Source: an uncultured Collinsella sp. (lineage in GTDB: Bacteria; Actinomycetota; Coriobacteriia; Coriobacteriales; Coriobacteriaceae). From it: a DNA stretch of 7,057 nucleotides. Shown here one piece after another: positions 1 through 5,836 of this stretch (position 1 is the first letter of the stretch; the number at the start of each line of letters is the position of its first letter). The DNA lies in the NCBI GenBank assembly GCA_934643435.1, contig CAKUCJ010000063.1, positions 1 through 7,057 of the forward strand, read 5' to 3'. Under the pieces are notes generated by a model. The model saw only the letters and a list, made by a program, of their open reading frames with translations, searched no databases and was not told the origin of the DNA. A program made the position numbers and the translations under genes.

Positions 1-87
1 ATCGTTGAGAGGCTTTCCAGCTTTAGTAAAACAAACTTATAGGATGCGATGTGCCGCGTCAAGGAAACTGCCGGATGGTCTTGAAAA

Positions 88-109
88 CTGCTGGTCAGCT
101 GCTGGTCAG
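88..109. repeat. 11-bp tandem duplication
   Basis: The unit CTGCTGGTCAG occurs twice head to tail just beyond the 3' end of the GyrI-like gene. Each unit holds a short GCTG/CAGC inverted repeat, so the minus-strand transcript could fold weakly here before reaching a TTTT. I would not call it a terminator. It is probably a simple slippage duplication. The rest of positions 1-148 shows nothing I can support. Confidence 0.6.
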
Positions 110-148
110 CTAGCCTTAAACCTGATATGCAGCACGGCGCTCCCCACG

Positions 149-787
149 CTACCCAGCGCGTTTGACGGGATGACGAACCACGGTCTTGAGCTTCTCTGGT
201 GCGCATTTGCGTGGGTCGGAGAGGTAGATCTCGTGATGAAGACGAGTATCGGAGAAGTCGATGACGTAACCTTGTTCTGTCGCAAATTCATGCATGGCGT
301 CCACGGTCGCCGGCTCGCTGTCGTAAGGTCCAGTATGCATGCACTGAACGCAGAGGCCCTCGTCAGCCGTAAGCAGCTCGACCAGCGAAAAGTCCAGTTT
401 CTTTTTGGCTGTGGCTTCCGCGACGGCCCAGTCAAAGTCTGCCTGGGTGACGAAATCGGGCAAGCGGATGCACGAGATGAAGTTGAAGTCGTCCTTGCGC
501 ACATAATCGATGTCGCTGCTGGGGGAGTCTTGCCACCAGAAGCCCTCGAGCGGCGGTACCACAAAGTCGAAATAGCCCTCGATGTTTCTCGAACCTTTCT
601 TCGACATCTTGATGGTGTAAGCGATGCCGTAAAGCAGCGGAAGGGCGCTTTGATACTCGCCGTCTGCGGTGTTTGGGTCGCCCTTTCCGCGCACGGCGAC
701 ATAGCTCATGGGTGGGACGGTTACGATGTTCGGTTTACTGGCAGGCTTGTAGAGCTCCTTGCATTCCTTCTTGAAGTCGTATGTCAC
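149..787 (-). CDS. GyrI-like small-molecule-binding domain protein
   Basis: This 212-residue cytoplasmic protein resembles the COG4832 branch of the GyrI-like (SbmC/effector-binding) fold. That fold binds hydrophobic or cationic small molecules, and in E. coli GyrI it interacts with DNA gyrase. Characteristic stretches are VPPMSYVAVRGKGDP (residues 24-38), VVPPLEGFWWQ (76-86), DEGLCVQCMHTGPYD (142-156) and LHHEIYLSDPRK (183-194). There is no HTH, signal peptide or membrane segment, so this is a stand-alone ligand-binding domain of full family length. The start is GTG (785-787 on the minus strand), with AAAGG eight bases upstream; the protein then reads MTYDFKKE, the usual beginning of this family. 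It is transcribed alone and leftwards. A LexA-box-like palindrome overlaps its promoter, suggesting DNA-damage control. The family assignment is strong; the ligand is unknown. Confidence 0.9.
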   Translation of the reverse strand: MTYDFKKECKELYKPASKPNIVTVPPMSYVAVRGKGDPNTADGEYQSALPLLYGIAYTIKMSKKGSRNIEGYFDFVVPPLEGFWWQDSPSSDIDYVRKDDFNFISCIRLPDFVTQADFDWAVAEATAKKKLDFSLVELLTADEGLCVQCMHTGPYDSEPATVDAMHEFATEQGYVIDFSDTRLHHEIYLSDPRKCAPEKLKTVVRHPVKRAG

Positions 788-828
788 GGCGGCCGCCTTT
801 CTGCGGATAAGCTTGTTTGGATGGTAGC

Positions 829-862
829 ATCATATCATAGAAACGAACAGCTGTTCGAATAA
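829..862 (-). promoter_or_regulatory. Probable promoter of the GyrI-like gene
   Basis: On the minus strand two overlapping TATGAT hexamers (834-839 and 829-834) form a good -10 region about 45 bases before the GTG start. The matching -35 positions are poor (TTATTC at 857-862 with 17-bp spacing, or CGAACA at 852-857). The SOS-type palindrome occupies the -35/spacer region, where a repressor would block RNA polymerase. Confidence 0.5.
844..857. promoter_or_regulatory. Putative LexA (SOS) operator
   Basis: CGAACAGCTGTTCG is a perfect 14-bp palindrome that fits the Gram-positive/actinobacterial LexA box core GAAC-N4-GTTC with its flanking C and G. It lies just upstream of, and partly within, the probable promoter of the leftward GyrI-like gene. 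The next gene to the right, the ABC ATPase, starts 200 bases away, so the likely target is the GyrI-like gene. The match is seen in the sequence; LexA binding is inferred. Confidence 0.65.
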
Positions 863-968
863 CTTGGCTGACGGTCGAGATAAATCCTCTGCGTTTGACA
901 GGCGCCCTGACTCCGTGGATGACCCCTCTGCCGCCTCTTCGCTCTACCAACACCCGCCATTTCCCCAT

Positions 969-1008
969 ATAAAACCTGCCAAAATAAACCTGTCCCTTTT
1001 TGGTGGGT
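969..1008 (-). repeat. Hairpin repeat, left copy (degenerate arm)
   Basis: This ~40-bp element is nearly identical to the reverse complement of 4529-4570. Shared blocks are ATAAAACCTGCCAAAA and AACCTGTCCCTTTTTGG, with about four differences in total. It folds as CCTGCCAAAA (975-984) against TTTTGGTGGG (998-1007), which needs two G-U pairs, so this copy's stem has decayed compared with the right copy. Read leftwards, the stem is followed by TTTTATAT, like an intrinsic terminator, but no minus-strand gene ends here. Its right end abuts the presumed promoter of the ABC operon. It is probably a dispersed, REP-like or terminator-like repeat. Confidence 0.75.
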
Positions 1009-1024
1009 GCGAAATGGGTAATAC
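997..1024 (+). promoter_or_regulatory. Weak promoter candidate for the ABC operon
   Basis: TAATAC (1019-1024) is a fair -10 hexamer about 33 bases before the ATPase start codon. The best -35 at a workable distance is TTTTTG (997-1002, 16-bp spacing), which falls in the right arm of the hairpin repeat. If real, the repeat supplies part of the operon promoter. This is the only candidate I could see, and it is weak. Confidence 0.25.
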
Positions 1025-1057
1025 TTAAGAGTTATCCGACCAGATGGGAATCAATCG

Positions 1058-1759
1058 ATGGCCTATATCGAATTCAAAGACGTTATCAAAGCCTATGGCG
1101 AGGGCGATGCCCGTATTCACGCGCTCGACGGCGCGAGCTTTACCGTTGAGCGTGGCGAGCTTGCCATTATCCTGGGCGCTTCGGGCGCCGGTAAAACCAC
1201 GGCACTCAACATTCTGGGCGGCATGGACACGGCGACCTCCGGCACCGTGATGGTGGACGGGCGCGATGTGAGCGCCGCCAGCGAGGCGCAACTTGTTGAG
1301 TACCGTCGTGCCGATGTGGGCTTTGTCTTTCAGTTCTACAATCTGGTCCCCAACCTGACAGCGCTCGAAAACGTGGAACTTGCAGCTCAGATCTGCCCCG
1401 ATTCGCTCGATGCTGAGCAAACGCTCCGCCAGGTTGGTCTGGGCGAGCGCCTGGGCAACTTCCCGGCGCAGCTTTCGGGCGGCGAGCAACAGCGCGTGTC
1501 CATCGCCCGCGCGTTGGCCAAGAACCCCAAGCTGCTCCTGTGCGACGAACCCACGGGCGCGCTCGACTACAAAACCGGCAAGCAGATTTTGCAACTGCTG
1601 CAGGACACCTGCCGCAAGCAGGGCATTACGGTCATCATCATCACGCATAACTCCGCGCTCGCGCCTATGGCCGACCGCCTGATTCGCTTTAAGAGCGGTC
1701 GCGTGGAGAGCGAGATGGTCCAGCAAAACCCCGTGTCCATCGAGACGATCGAGTGGTAG
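1058..1759 (+). CDS. ABC transporter ATP-binding protein, LolD/MacB type
   Basis: This 233-residue cytoplasmic ATPase powers the FtsX-type permease encoded immediately downstream. All nucleotide-binding motifs are intact: A-loop Tyr13, Walker A GASGAGKT (40-47), Q-loop Gln92 in VFQFYNL, signature LSGGEQQ (139-145), Walker B LLLCDE (159-164, catalytic Glu164), D-loop ALD (168-170) and switch His197. The sequence and length fit the LolD/MacB/BceA group, which drives mechanotransmission or efflux rather than classical import, and there is no substrate-binding protein nearby. The ATG start has GGGA about eight bases upstream, a modest ribosome site. The stop codon lies inside the start region of the permease, so the two are co-transcribed and probably translationally coupled. 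The substrate cannot be told from the ATPase. Confidence 0.95.
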   Translation: MAYIEFKDVIKAYGEGDARIHALDGASFTVERGELAIILGASGAGKTTALNILGGMDTATSGTVMVDGRDVSAASEAQLVEYRRADVGFVFQFYNLVPNLTALENVELAAQICPDSLDAEQTLRQVGLGERLGNFPAQLSGGEQQRVSIARALAKNPKLLLCDEPTGALDYKTGKQILQLLQDTCRKQGITVIIITHNSALAPMADRLIRFKSGRVESEMVQQNPVSIETIEW

Positions 1760-4530
1760 CGCCCATGGACCAGGATTGCCAAAACAGCCAAAACCGCGAT
1801 ACGGAGCACGTGGATCGCGACCGGGAGTTTACAACCTACCGCACCGCCCAAAGCTCAAACGATATGGTGCCGACGGTTTTCCGCCGCGGTATCTACCGCA
1901 CGATTCGAGGCAGTCTTAAGCGCTTTTTGTCTATCGTGGTCATTACCGCGCTCGGCGTGAGCGTGATGTGCGGTCTTAAGGCGGGCTGCGAGGACCTGTG
2001 TGATTCGGTCGACGCCTACTTTGACCAGCAGAATGTCTATGACATCAACGTACAGTCGACCTATGGTCTCACCCGCGACGATCTTGCGGCCATCCAAGAG
2101 GTCGACGGCGTCGAGACGGCCGAGGGCATCTATACCGAGACCGCTTACACCGCCGTGGGCACGACGCGCGAGCGCGTAGTCGTGCAGAGCCTCTCCAAGG
2201 AGAATATCGATCAGCCGGTGCTGGTGCGCGGCGATCTGCCCGAGGCAGCCGGAGAGGTCGCGGTGACCTCGCGTTTCCTGAAGGCTTCGGGCAAAAGGCT
2301 CGGCGATACGGTGAGCTTTGCCGCGAACGACGCGAGCTCGTCGAACCAAAGCGCCAGGGATCAGTTTGCCGCGGGCGATTACACCATTACGGCCGAGGTC
2401 CTCGACCCCACTGACGTGAGCTCAGACTCGACGGTCAACGCTTTCCGTGCCGCCTCGGCTGCGGACTATAAGTTTTACGTGAGCGAGGACGCCGCGACGT
2501 CGTCGTCTTATTCCGCGATTCATGTGGTCGTCGAGGGAGCCAAGGATCTCAACTCCTATTCCGATACCTACACGGCAAAGATCAATAAAGCCAAGGCCAA
2601 TATCGAGAAGATTCGCGACGAGCGCGAGAAGGCGCGCGTTCAGGAGCTGACAGTCGACACGCCGGCGAGCCTTGACGCGGCCGAGCGTCAGGCAGAGATG
2701 CTCTTTGGGGTTGAGCAGAGAAACATCGATCGCATGGCTGAGGGTAGCGAAGAGCGCGCCCAGGCGCAGGCCGATTTGGACCAGCGTCGCGCCGCGGCCG
2801 ACCAGCAATTCGCCGACGCCCGCGCCGAGCTTTCTGACCTGGGGGAATGCACCTGGTATATCCAGGACCGCGGCAACATCGCAAGCTACTCGAGCGTCGA
2901 AAGCGACAGTTCGTCGATCGAGGCCATCGCCACGGTTTTCCCGTTCATCTTCTTTATCGTCGCCGTGCTCATTAGCCTTACCACCGCCACGCGCATGGTC
3001 GAGGAAGAGCGCACGCTCATCGGCCTGTACAAGGCGCTCGGCTATTCGCGCGGGCGCATCCTGTCCAAATATGTGGACTACTCGTTGTGGGCTTGCCTGA
3101 TCGGTGGCGTGCTGGGCAATGTCATCGGCTTTGTGGGCCTGCCGCTGTTCTTGTTCACGGTGTTCGACGATATGTACTCGCTGCCCCAGATGCAGCTTTC
3201 GTACGACATCGTGTCATCGCTCGTGTCGGTGGCGCTGTTTACCGTGGGCGTGGTGGGCGCCACGATTGTCGCCTGCCGCCATGAGATGGCCGAGACGCCG
3301 GCATCGCTCATGCGCCCCAAGGCCCCGCGTGCCGGCTCGCGCATTCTGCTCGAGCGCATCGGCTTTATCTGGCACCGTATGAGCTTTTTGAACAAGGTCG
3401 CCGCGCGTAATCTGTTCCGTTACAAAAAGCGTGCCTTTATGACCATCTTTGGCATCGCGGGCTGCACGGCGCTCGTGATTTGCGGCATGGGCATTCGCGA
3501 TACGTCGGTGGCGCTTTCGCCCAAGCAGTATGGGCATATCACACGCTACGACCTACTGGCGGTTGCCAACCCTGACGATTTTTCGAAGACGTGTGCAGCA
3601 CTGGAGGAGCGCAGTGCTGCCAAGGACTCCAGCGTGACGGTGACCTCGACGCTGCCGATTATGACCGACAACGTTACCTTTACGTTTGGCGGCAAGAGCG
3701 AGACCGTGCAGCTGGTCGTAGTGCCCGATGACCGCACGGACGACTTGGGCGACTACGTGTGCCTGGAGGATGAAGCCAAGAAACCGTTGCCCCTGCGCGA
3801 TGGCGATGTATATCTGAGCAAGAGCTCTCAGCTGGTGCTGGGAATTCATCCGGGCGATACGGCGCAGGTCCAGGATTCGTCGCTCAATGTTGCCGATGTT
3901 AAGGTCAGCGACATTTCGCTCAACTACTTGGGCAACACCCTCTATATGACGCAGGGCACCTATGAGCACGCGTTCGGTCGCAGTGCGCGCCTTAACGGCA
4001 TCTTTGCGCTGCTCAAGGGCTCGTCTGCCGATCAGATCAAGTTTGGCGAGCGCCTTAAGAGCGACGGGTGGCTGACGATTTCGTGCACGGCTGAGCATTG
4101 GGAGAACTACGAGGACAACTTTGCCATCGTTAACTCGGTGGTGGTGCTTGTGACCTTTATGGCGGCGTGCCTATCGTTTGTGGTGGTGTTTACGCTGTCC
4201 AACACGAATATCTCGGAGCGTGAGCGCGAGCTGGCGACCATTAAGGTACTCGGTTTCCGTCGCGGCGAGGTGCACCATTACGTCAACAAGGAGACGCTGG
4301 TTCTCACGGCAATCGGCGCCATGCTGGGCGTGCCGCTTGGCGGCGTGCTGGCAGAGAGTTTTACGTACATCCTGCAGATGCCGTCGCTCTACTTTGACGT
4401 TGAGGTCGAGCCGCTGAGCTACGTGCTGTCCGTGCTGCTGGCCTTTGGCTTTACATTTATCGTCAACCTCGCCACCAACCGAACACTCAACAAGATCGAC
4501 ATGGTCGGCGCCCTCAAGAGCGCCGAATAA
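1753..4530 (+). CDS. FtsX-family ABC transporter permease, fused double-domain type
   Basis: This large membrane protein is the partner of the preceding ATPase. The chain looks like two MacB/LolC-type half-permeases fused in tandem, each with one membrane segment, an outer domain and three more segments: TM1 ~58-75, outer domain ~76-390, TM2 ~392-413, TM3 ~443-467, TM4 ~486-510; then TM5 ~561-582, outer domain ~583-790, TM6 ~792-814, TM7 ~849-872, TM8 ~888-909. The characteristic FtsX cytoplasmic motif occurs in both halves: EEERTLIGLYKALG (417-430) and ERERELATIKVLG (822-834). The first outer domain ends in a charged, Ala/Glu/Arg/Gln-rich stretch (~275-361) that reads as a coiled coil. Residues 1-50 are polar and cytoplasmic. 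The start is uncertain: GTG at 1753 overlaps the ATPase stop by seven bases, and ATG at 1765 is equally plausible with GAGTGG upstream. Possible roles are peptide/antimicrobial efflux or control of a cell-wall enzyme; the substrate is unknown. Confidence 0.93.
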   Translation: MVAPMDQDCQNSQNRDTEHVDRDREFTTYRTAQSSNDMVPTVFRRGIYRTIRGSLKRFLSIVVITALGVSVMCGLKAGCEDLCDSVDAYFDQQNVYDINVQSTYGLTRDDLAAIQEVDGVETAEGIYTETAYTAVGTTRERVVVQSLSKENIDQPVLVRGDLPEAAGEVAVTSRFLKASGKRLGDTVSFAANDASSSNQSARDQFAAGDYTITAEVLDPTDVSSDSTVNAFRAASAADYKFYVSEDAATSSSYSAIHVVVEGAKDLNSYSDTYTAKINKAKANIEKIRDEREKARVQELTVDTPASLDAAERQAEMLFGVEQRNIDRMAEGSEERAQAQADLDQRRAAADQQFADARAELSDLGECTWYIQDRGNIASYSSVESDSSSIEAIATVFPFIFFIVAVLISLTTATRMVEEERTLIGLYKALGYSRGRILSKYVDYSLWACLIGGVLGNVIGFVGLPLFLFTVFDDMYSLPQMQLSYDIVSSLVSVALFTVGVVGATIVACRHEMAETPASLMRPKAPRAGSRILLERIGFIWHRMSFLNKVAARNLFRYKKRAFMTIFGIAGCTALVICGMGIRDTSVALSPKQYGHITRYDLLAVANPDDFSKTCAALEERSAAKDSSVTVTSTLPIMTDNVTFTFGGKSETVQLVVVPDDRTDDLGDYVCLEDEAKKPLPLRDGDVYLSKSSQLVLGIHPGDTAQVQDSSLNVADVKVSDISLNYLGNTLYMTQGTYEHAFGRSARLNGIFALLKGSSADQIKFGERLKSDGWLTISCTAEHWENYEDNFAIVNSVVVLVTFMAACLSFVVVFTLSNTNISERERELATIKVLGFRRGEVHHYVNKETLVLTAIGAMLGVPLGGVLAESFTYILQMPSLYFDVEVEPLSYVLSVLLAFGFTFIVNLATNRTLNKIDMVGALKSAE

Positions 4531-4570
4531 CCTGCCAAAAAGGGACAGGTTCATTTTTGGCAGGTTTTAT
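4529..4570 (+). terminator. Hairpin repeat, right copy, acting as likely terminator of the ABC operon
   Basis: A perfect 13-bp stem, AACCTGCCAAAAA (4529-4541) with TTTTTGGCAGGTT (4554-4566), encloses a 12-base loop and runs into TTTTAT. It begins inside the permease stop codon, so it is placed to end the operon transcript. It is also the inverted copy of the element at 969-1008. The upper stem is A-T rich, so termination strength is uncertain. Confidence 0.7.
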
Positions 4571-4575
4571 CTGCG

Positions 4576-4611
4576 CAAACGCCGAGCAACCTACGGGCTA
4601 CCCGGCGTTTG
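4576..4611. terminator. Bidirectional terminator hairpin between convergent genes
   Basis: AAACGCCG (4577-4584) pairs with CGGCGTTT (4603-4610), extended by one C-G pair, around an ~18-base loop. The A-run on one side and T-run on the other let it work on both strands. It lies between the rightward ABC operon and the end of the leftward MerR operon at 4648, where a shared terminator is expected. Confidence 0.65.
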
Positions 4612-4647
4612 TTCTCGTTTGGCCGAGATGTATGTCACTCAGTGCAC

Positions 4648-4968
4648 TTACTGACCAATGCAGCGTTGTGCGTAGCTCTTAATGTCATCGGTAAAACCGT
4701 CGAGATCGCTGAGAGAAATTACGTCGTCAGCAAGCAGGCTGACTATCTGGCGACGCATCGTGCTGCGGCGGATATCTTCCATCATTACGCCGCCGCACCG
4801 CCTGTCCCTATTGACATGCTCCTCGAGCGCCCAAAACCTATCAGAGGCTTCGCCGTCGCCGTTCAGTATCTCGATGTACTGATTGATGAGTTTTTCCATA
4901 TAGCGTTCTTGCCATTTAGGGAGCAATTCCTTAAACAGCCTCCAGTCGCGCTCGGCTACATCGTTCAT
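4648..4968 (-). CDS. Small conserved protein of unknown function, MerR-operon partner
   Basis: The protein has 106 residues, starts MNDVAERDWRLFKELLPKWQ and is soluble, with no signal peptide or membrane segment. It is mostly charged and probably helical. Recognisable stretches are KWQERYMEKLINQYIEIL (residues 18-35), ASDRFWALEEHVNRD (41-55) and a C-terminal SLLADDVISLSDLDGF segment (76-91). I recall similar small proteins from Firmicutes and Coriobacteria, some labelled 'multidrug transporter', a name the sequence does not support because there are no membrane helices. The ATG at 4968 is chosen because GGAGGA precedes it; an in-frame ATG at 5010 would add 14 residues but has a badly spaced ribosome site. 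It lies 45 bases after the MerR gene on the same strand, so it is probably co-transcribed and controlled by that regulator. The function is unknown. Confidence 0.82.
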   Translation of the reverse strand: MNDVAERDWRLFKELLPKWQERYMEKLINQYIEILNGDGEASDRFWALEEHVNRDRRCGGVMMEDIRRSTMRRQIVSLLADDVISLSDLDGFTDDIKSYAQRCIGQ

Positions 4969-4971
4969 ACT

Positions 4972-4977
4972 TCCTCC
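4972..4977 (-). promoter_or_regulatory. Ribosome binding site deciding the start of the small MerR-operon protein
   Basis: Reading leftwards, GGAGGA stands three bases before the ATG at 4968. It is the strongest Shine-Dalgarno match in this operon and favours the 106-residue product over the 120-residue one. Confidence 0.7.
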
Positions 4978-5013
4978 GTTCGCCAAACAGGCCATGCCAT
5001 TAAAATCCATGCC

Positions 5014-5391
5014 CTACTTCGACAGCTTTTGCTCACAGGCGTGGATGAGGTCGTCGTAGTGGGCGATTTTGTAGTTGAGGCGATCGAGACCGGCCTGCAT
5101 TTCGGCAATACGTTCGGTGACCTGGTCGCGCTGTTCTTCGAGAATGGCTCTGCGCGCCGCCATGGCTTCGTCACCCTGTTCCAGGAGCTGCATATATTCG
5201 ATGAGCGCTTCGATTGACACGCTTGCGCCGCGCATGCACTTGACGAACTTGATGCGCGCGCAGTCTTGTTCATCGTAGTCGCGAATGCCATTTTCGTTGC
5301 GGTGTACACGAGGCAGCAAACCAATGCGCTCGTAATAGCGCAGTGTATCGGCGGAAATGCCATACTCCTTTGAAACCTCGGCAATCCTCAT
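5014..5391 (-). CDS. MerR-family transcriptional regulator, AdhR/NmlR-like
   Basis: This is a 125-residue DNA-binding protein. The N-terminal winged HTH reads MRIAEVSKEYGISADTLRYY (residues 1-20), then ERIGLLP (21-27) and NENGIRDY (32-39). A dimerisation helix follows (~75-120) ending LNYKIAHYDDLI. There is no separate ligand-binding domain, as in the AdhR/NmlR/SoxR-like group. With this start a cysteine in IKFVKCMR falls at position 52, matching the conserved Cys52 that AdhR of B. subtilis uses to sense aldehydes; Cys44 and a Cys near the C-terminus are extra. The ATG at 5391 has AGGGAG five bases upstream and gives the usual MerR beginning. An in-frame ATG at 5448 with AAGG upstream would add 19 residues encoded by repeat A1 and is less likely. 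The small protein gene follows 45 bases downstream. Aldehyde or electrophile sensing is inferred. Confidence 0.9.
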   Translation of the reverse strand: MRIAEVSKEYGISADTLRYYERIGLLPRVHRNENGIRDYDEQDCARIKFVKCMRGASVSIEALIEYMQLLEQGDEAMAARRAILEEQRDQVTERIAEMQAGLDRLNYKIAHYDDLIHACEQKLSK

Positions 5392-5396
5392 GCCAA

Positions 5397-5402
5397 CTCC
5401 CT
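5397..5402 (-). promoter_or_regulatory. Ribosome binding site deciding the MerR start
   Basis: Reading leftwards, AGGGAG lies five bases before the ATG at 5391. This spacing is good and supports the 125-residue MerR protein. The competing upstream start at 5448 has only AAGG. Confidence 0.65.
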
Positions 5403-5413
5403 GGATGTCTTGC

Positions 5414-5484
5414 AAAGTTGCGGTGGAATAGTTCCTAGATTCGGTCATTTGGGCCTTAAATAGGAACTATATCACCGCAACTTT
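5414..5484. repeat. Palindromic repeat element A, copy 1
   Basis: The 24-base arms at 5414-5437 and 5461-5484 are inverted repeats matching at 22 positions around a 23-base loop. The left arm contains GTTGCGGTGGAATAGTTCCT and the right arm AGGAACTATATCACCGCAAC. The two mismatches are adjacent, giving a 2x2 internal loop (GGAATAG against CTATATC). The same mismatch and loop length recur in copy 2. It lies in the 5' leader of the MerR gene, and an upstream in-frame ATG (5448) is inside its loop. Confidence 0.85.
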
Positions 5485-5560
5485 CTGGTAATCGTGCGGC
5501 CCGGCGTGGATGAGGGGAACCTCGGCCTTTGCCGCCGATTTTAAATAGGTCGTATGCCAC

Positions 5561-5709
5561 AAAATGGGCCTATCTACTACGTTTAGTTGAAAACCCTTGA
5601 CCATGCCGGAAAGATGAAAAATAAAACCGCAGGTAGAAGGCTTGTCGATTTTCGAAAAAGGCTGCTATGGTTGGCCCTTTCGAGCTAAACGTAGTAAATA
5701 GGCCCTTTT
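5561..5709. repeat. MITE-like element B with terminal inverted repeats
   Basis: The terminal arms 5566-5586 (starting GGGCCTATCTACTACG) and 5685-5705 (ending TAGTAAATAGGCCC) are inverted repeats matching at 20 of 21 positions, flanked outside by AAAA(T) and TTTT. The 98-base interior is non-coding. It includes a further ACCAT/ATGGT pair (5600-5604 region with 5666-5670 region) and a TTTTCGAAAA palindrome (5649-5658). No clear target-site duplication flanks it. The A- and T-runs outside the arms would also allow terminator action on either strand. I recall similar sequences repeated in Collinsella genomes, but that is unverified here. Confidence 0.75.
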
Positions 5710-5768
5710 CTTGGCGAGCCATTGATCCGATGCCAATTTACGTGTCGCGACTGCCCCTGTCTTTCGCG

Positions 5769-5836
5769 AGTTGAGGTGGAATAGTTCCTGAATAGCTTCG
5801 GTAAAGGCGAAAACAGGAACTATATCACCGCAACTT
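5769..5836. repeat. Palindromic repeat element A, copy 2
   Basis: The left arm is 5769-5790 (containing GAGGTGGAATAGTTCCTG) and the right arm starts at 5814 (CAGGAACTATATCACCGC). They enclose a 23-base loop, the same length as in copy 1 but with different sequence. It has the same orientation as copy 1 and the same two-base internal mismatch, plus one further mismatch (GAGG where copy 1 has GCGG). It sits about 45 bases beyond the stop codon of the XRE gene but lacks a U-run on that strand, so it is not an obvious terminator. Confidence 0.85.

Noticed and set aside
1..42. Plus-strand frame ending at TAG (40-42), possible tail of a gene to the left
   Set aside because: Only 13 residues are visible, with nothing to distinguish them from chance.
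5..862. Long plus-strand reading frame opposite the GyrI-like gene
   Set aside because: It mirrors a clearly recognisable minus-strand gene, has no family features and crosses the intergenic region and SOS-type box.
735..968. Minus-strand frame of 77 codons overlapping the GyrI-like start
   Set aside because: It would run through the promoter and SOS-type palindrome, has no recognisable sequence and is Arg/Gly-rich like noise.
1025..1726. Minus-strand frame of 233 codons opposite the ABC ATPase
   Set aside because: The plus strand encodes every ABC motif. The antisense frame is a by-product of GC-rich codon use.
4609..5217. Plus-strand frame of 202 codons opposite the MerR operon
   Set aside because: It covers two real minus-strand genes and their junction and has no ribosome site or domain.
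5414..5836. A CRISPR-like reading of the repeated elements
   Set aside because: There are only two copies of A, about 285 bp apart, with internal dyad and no regular spacers or cas genes.
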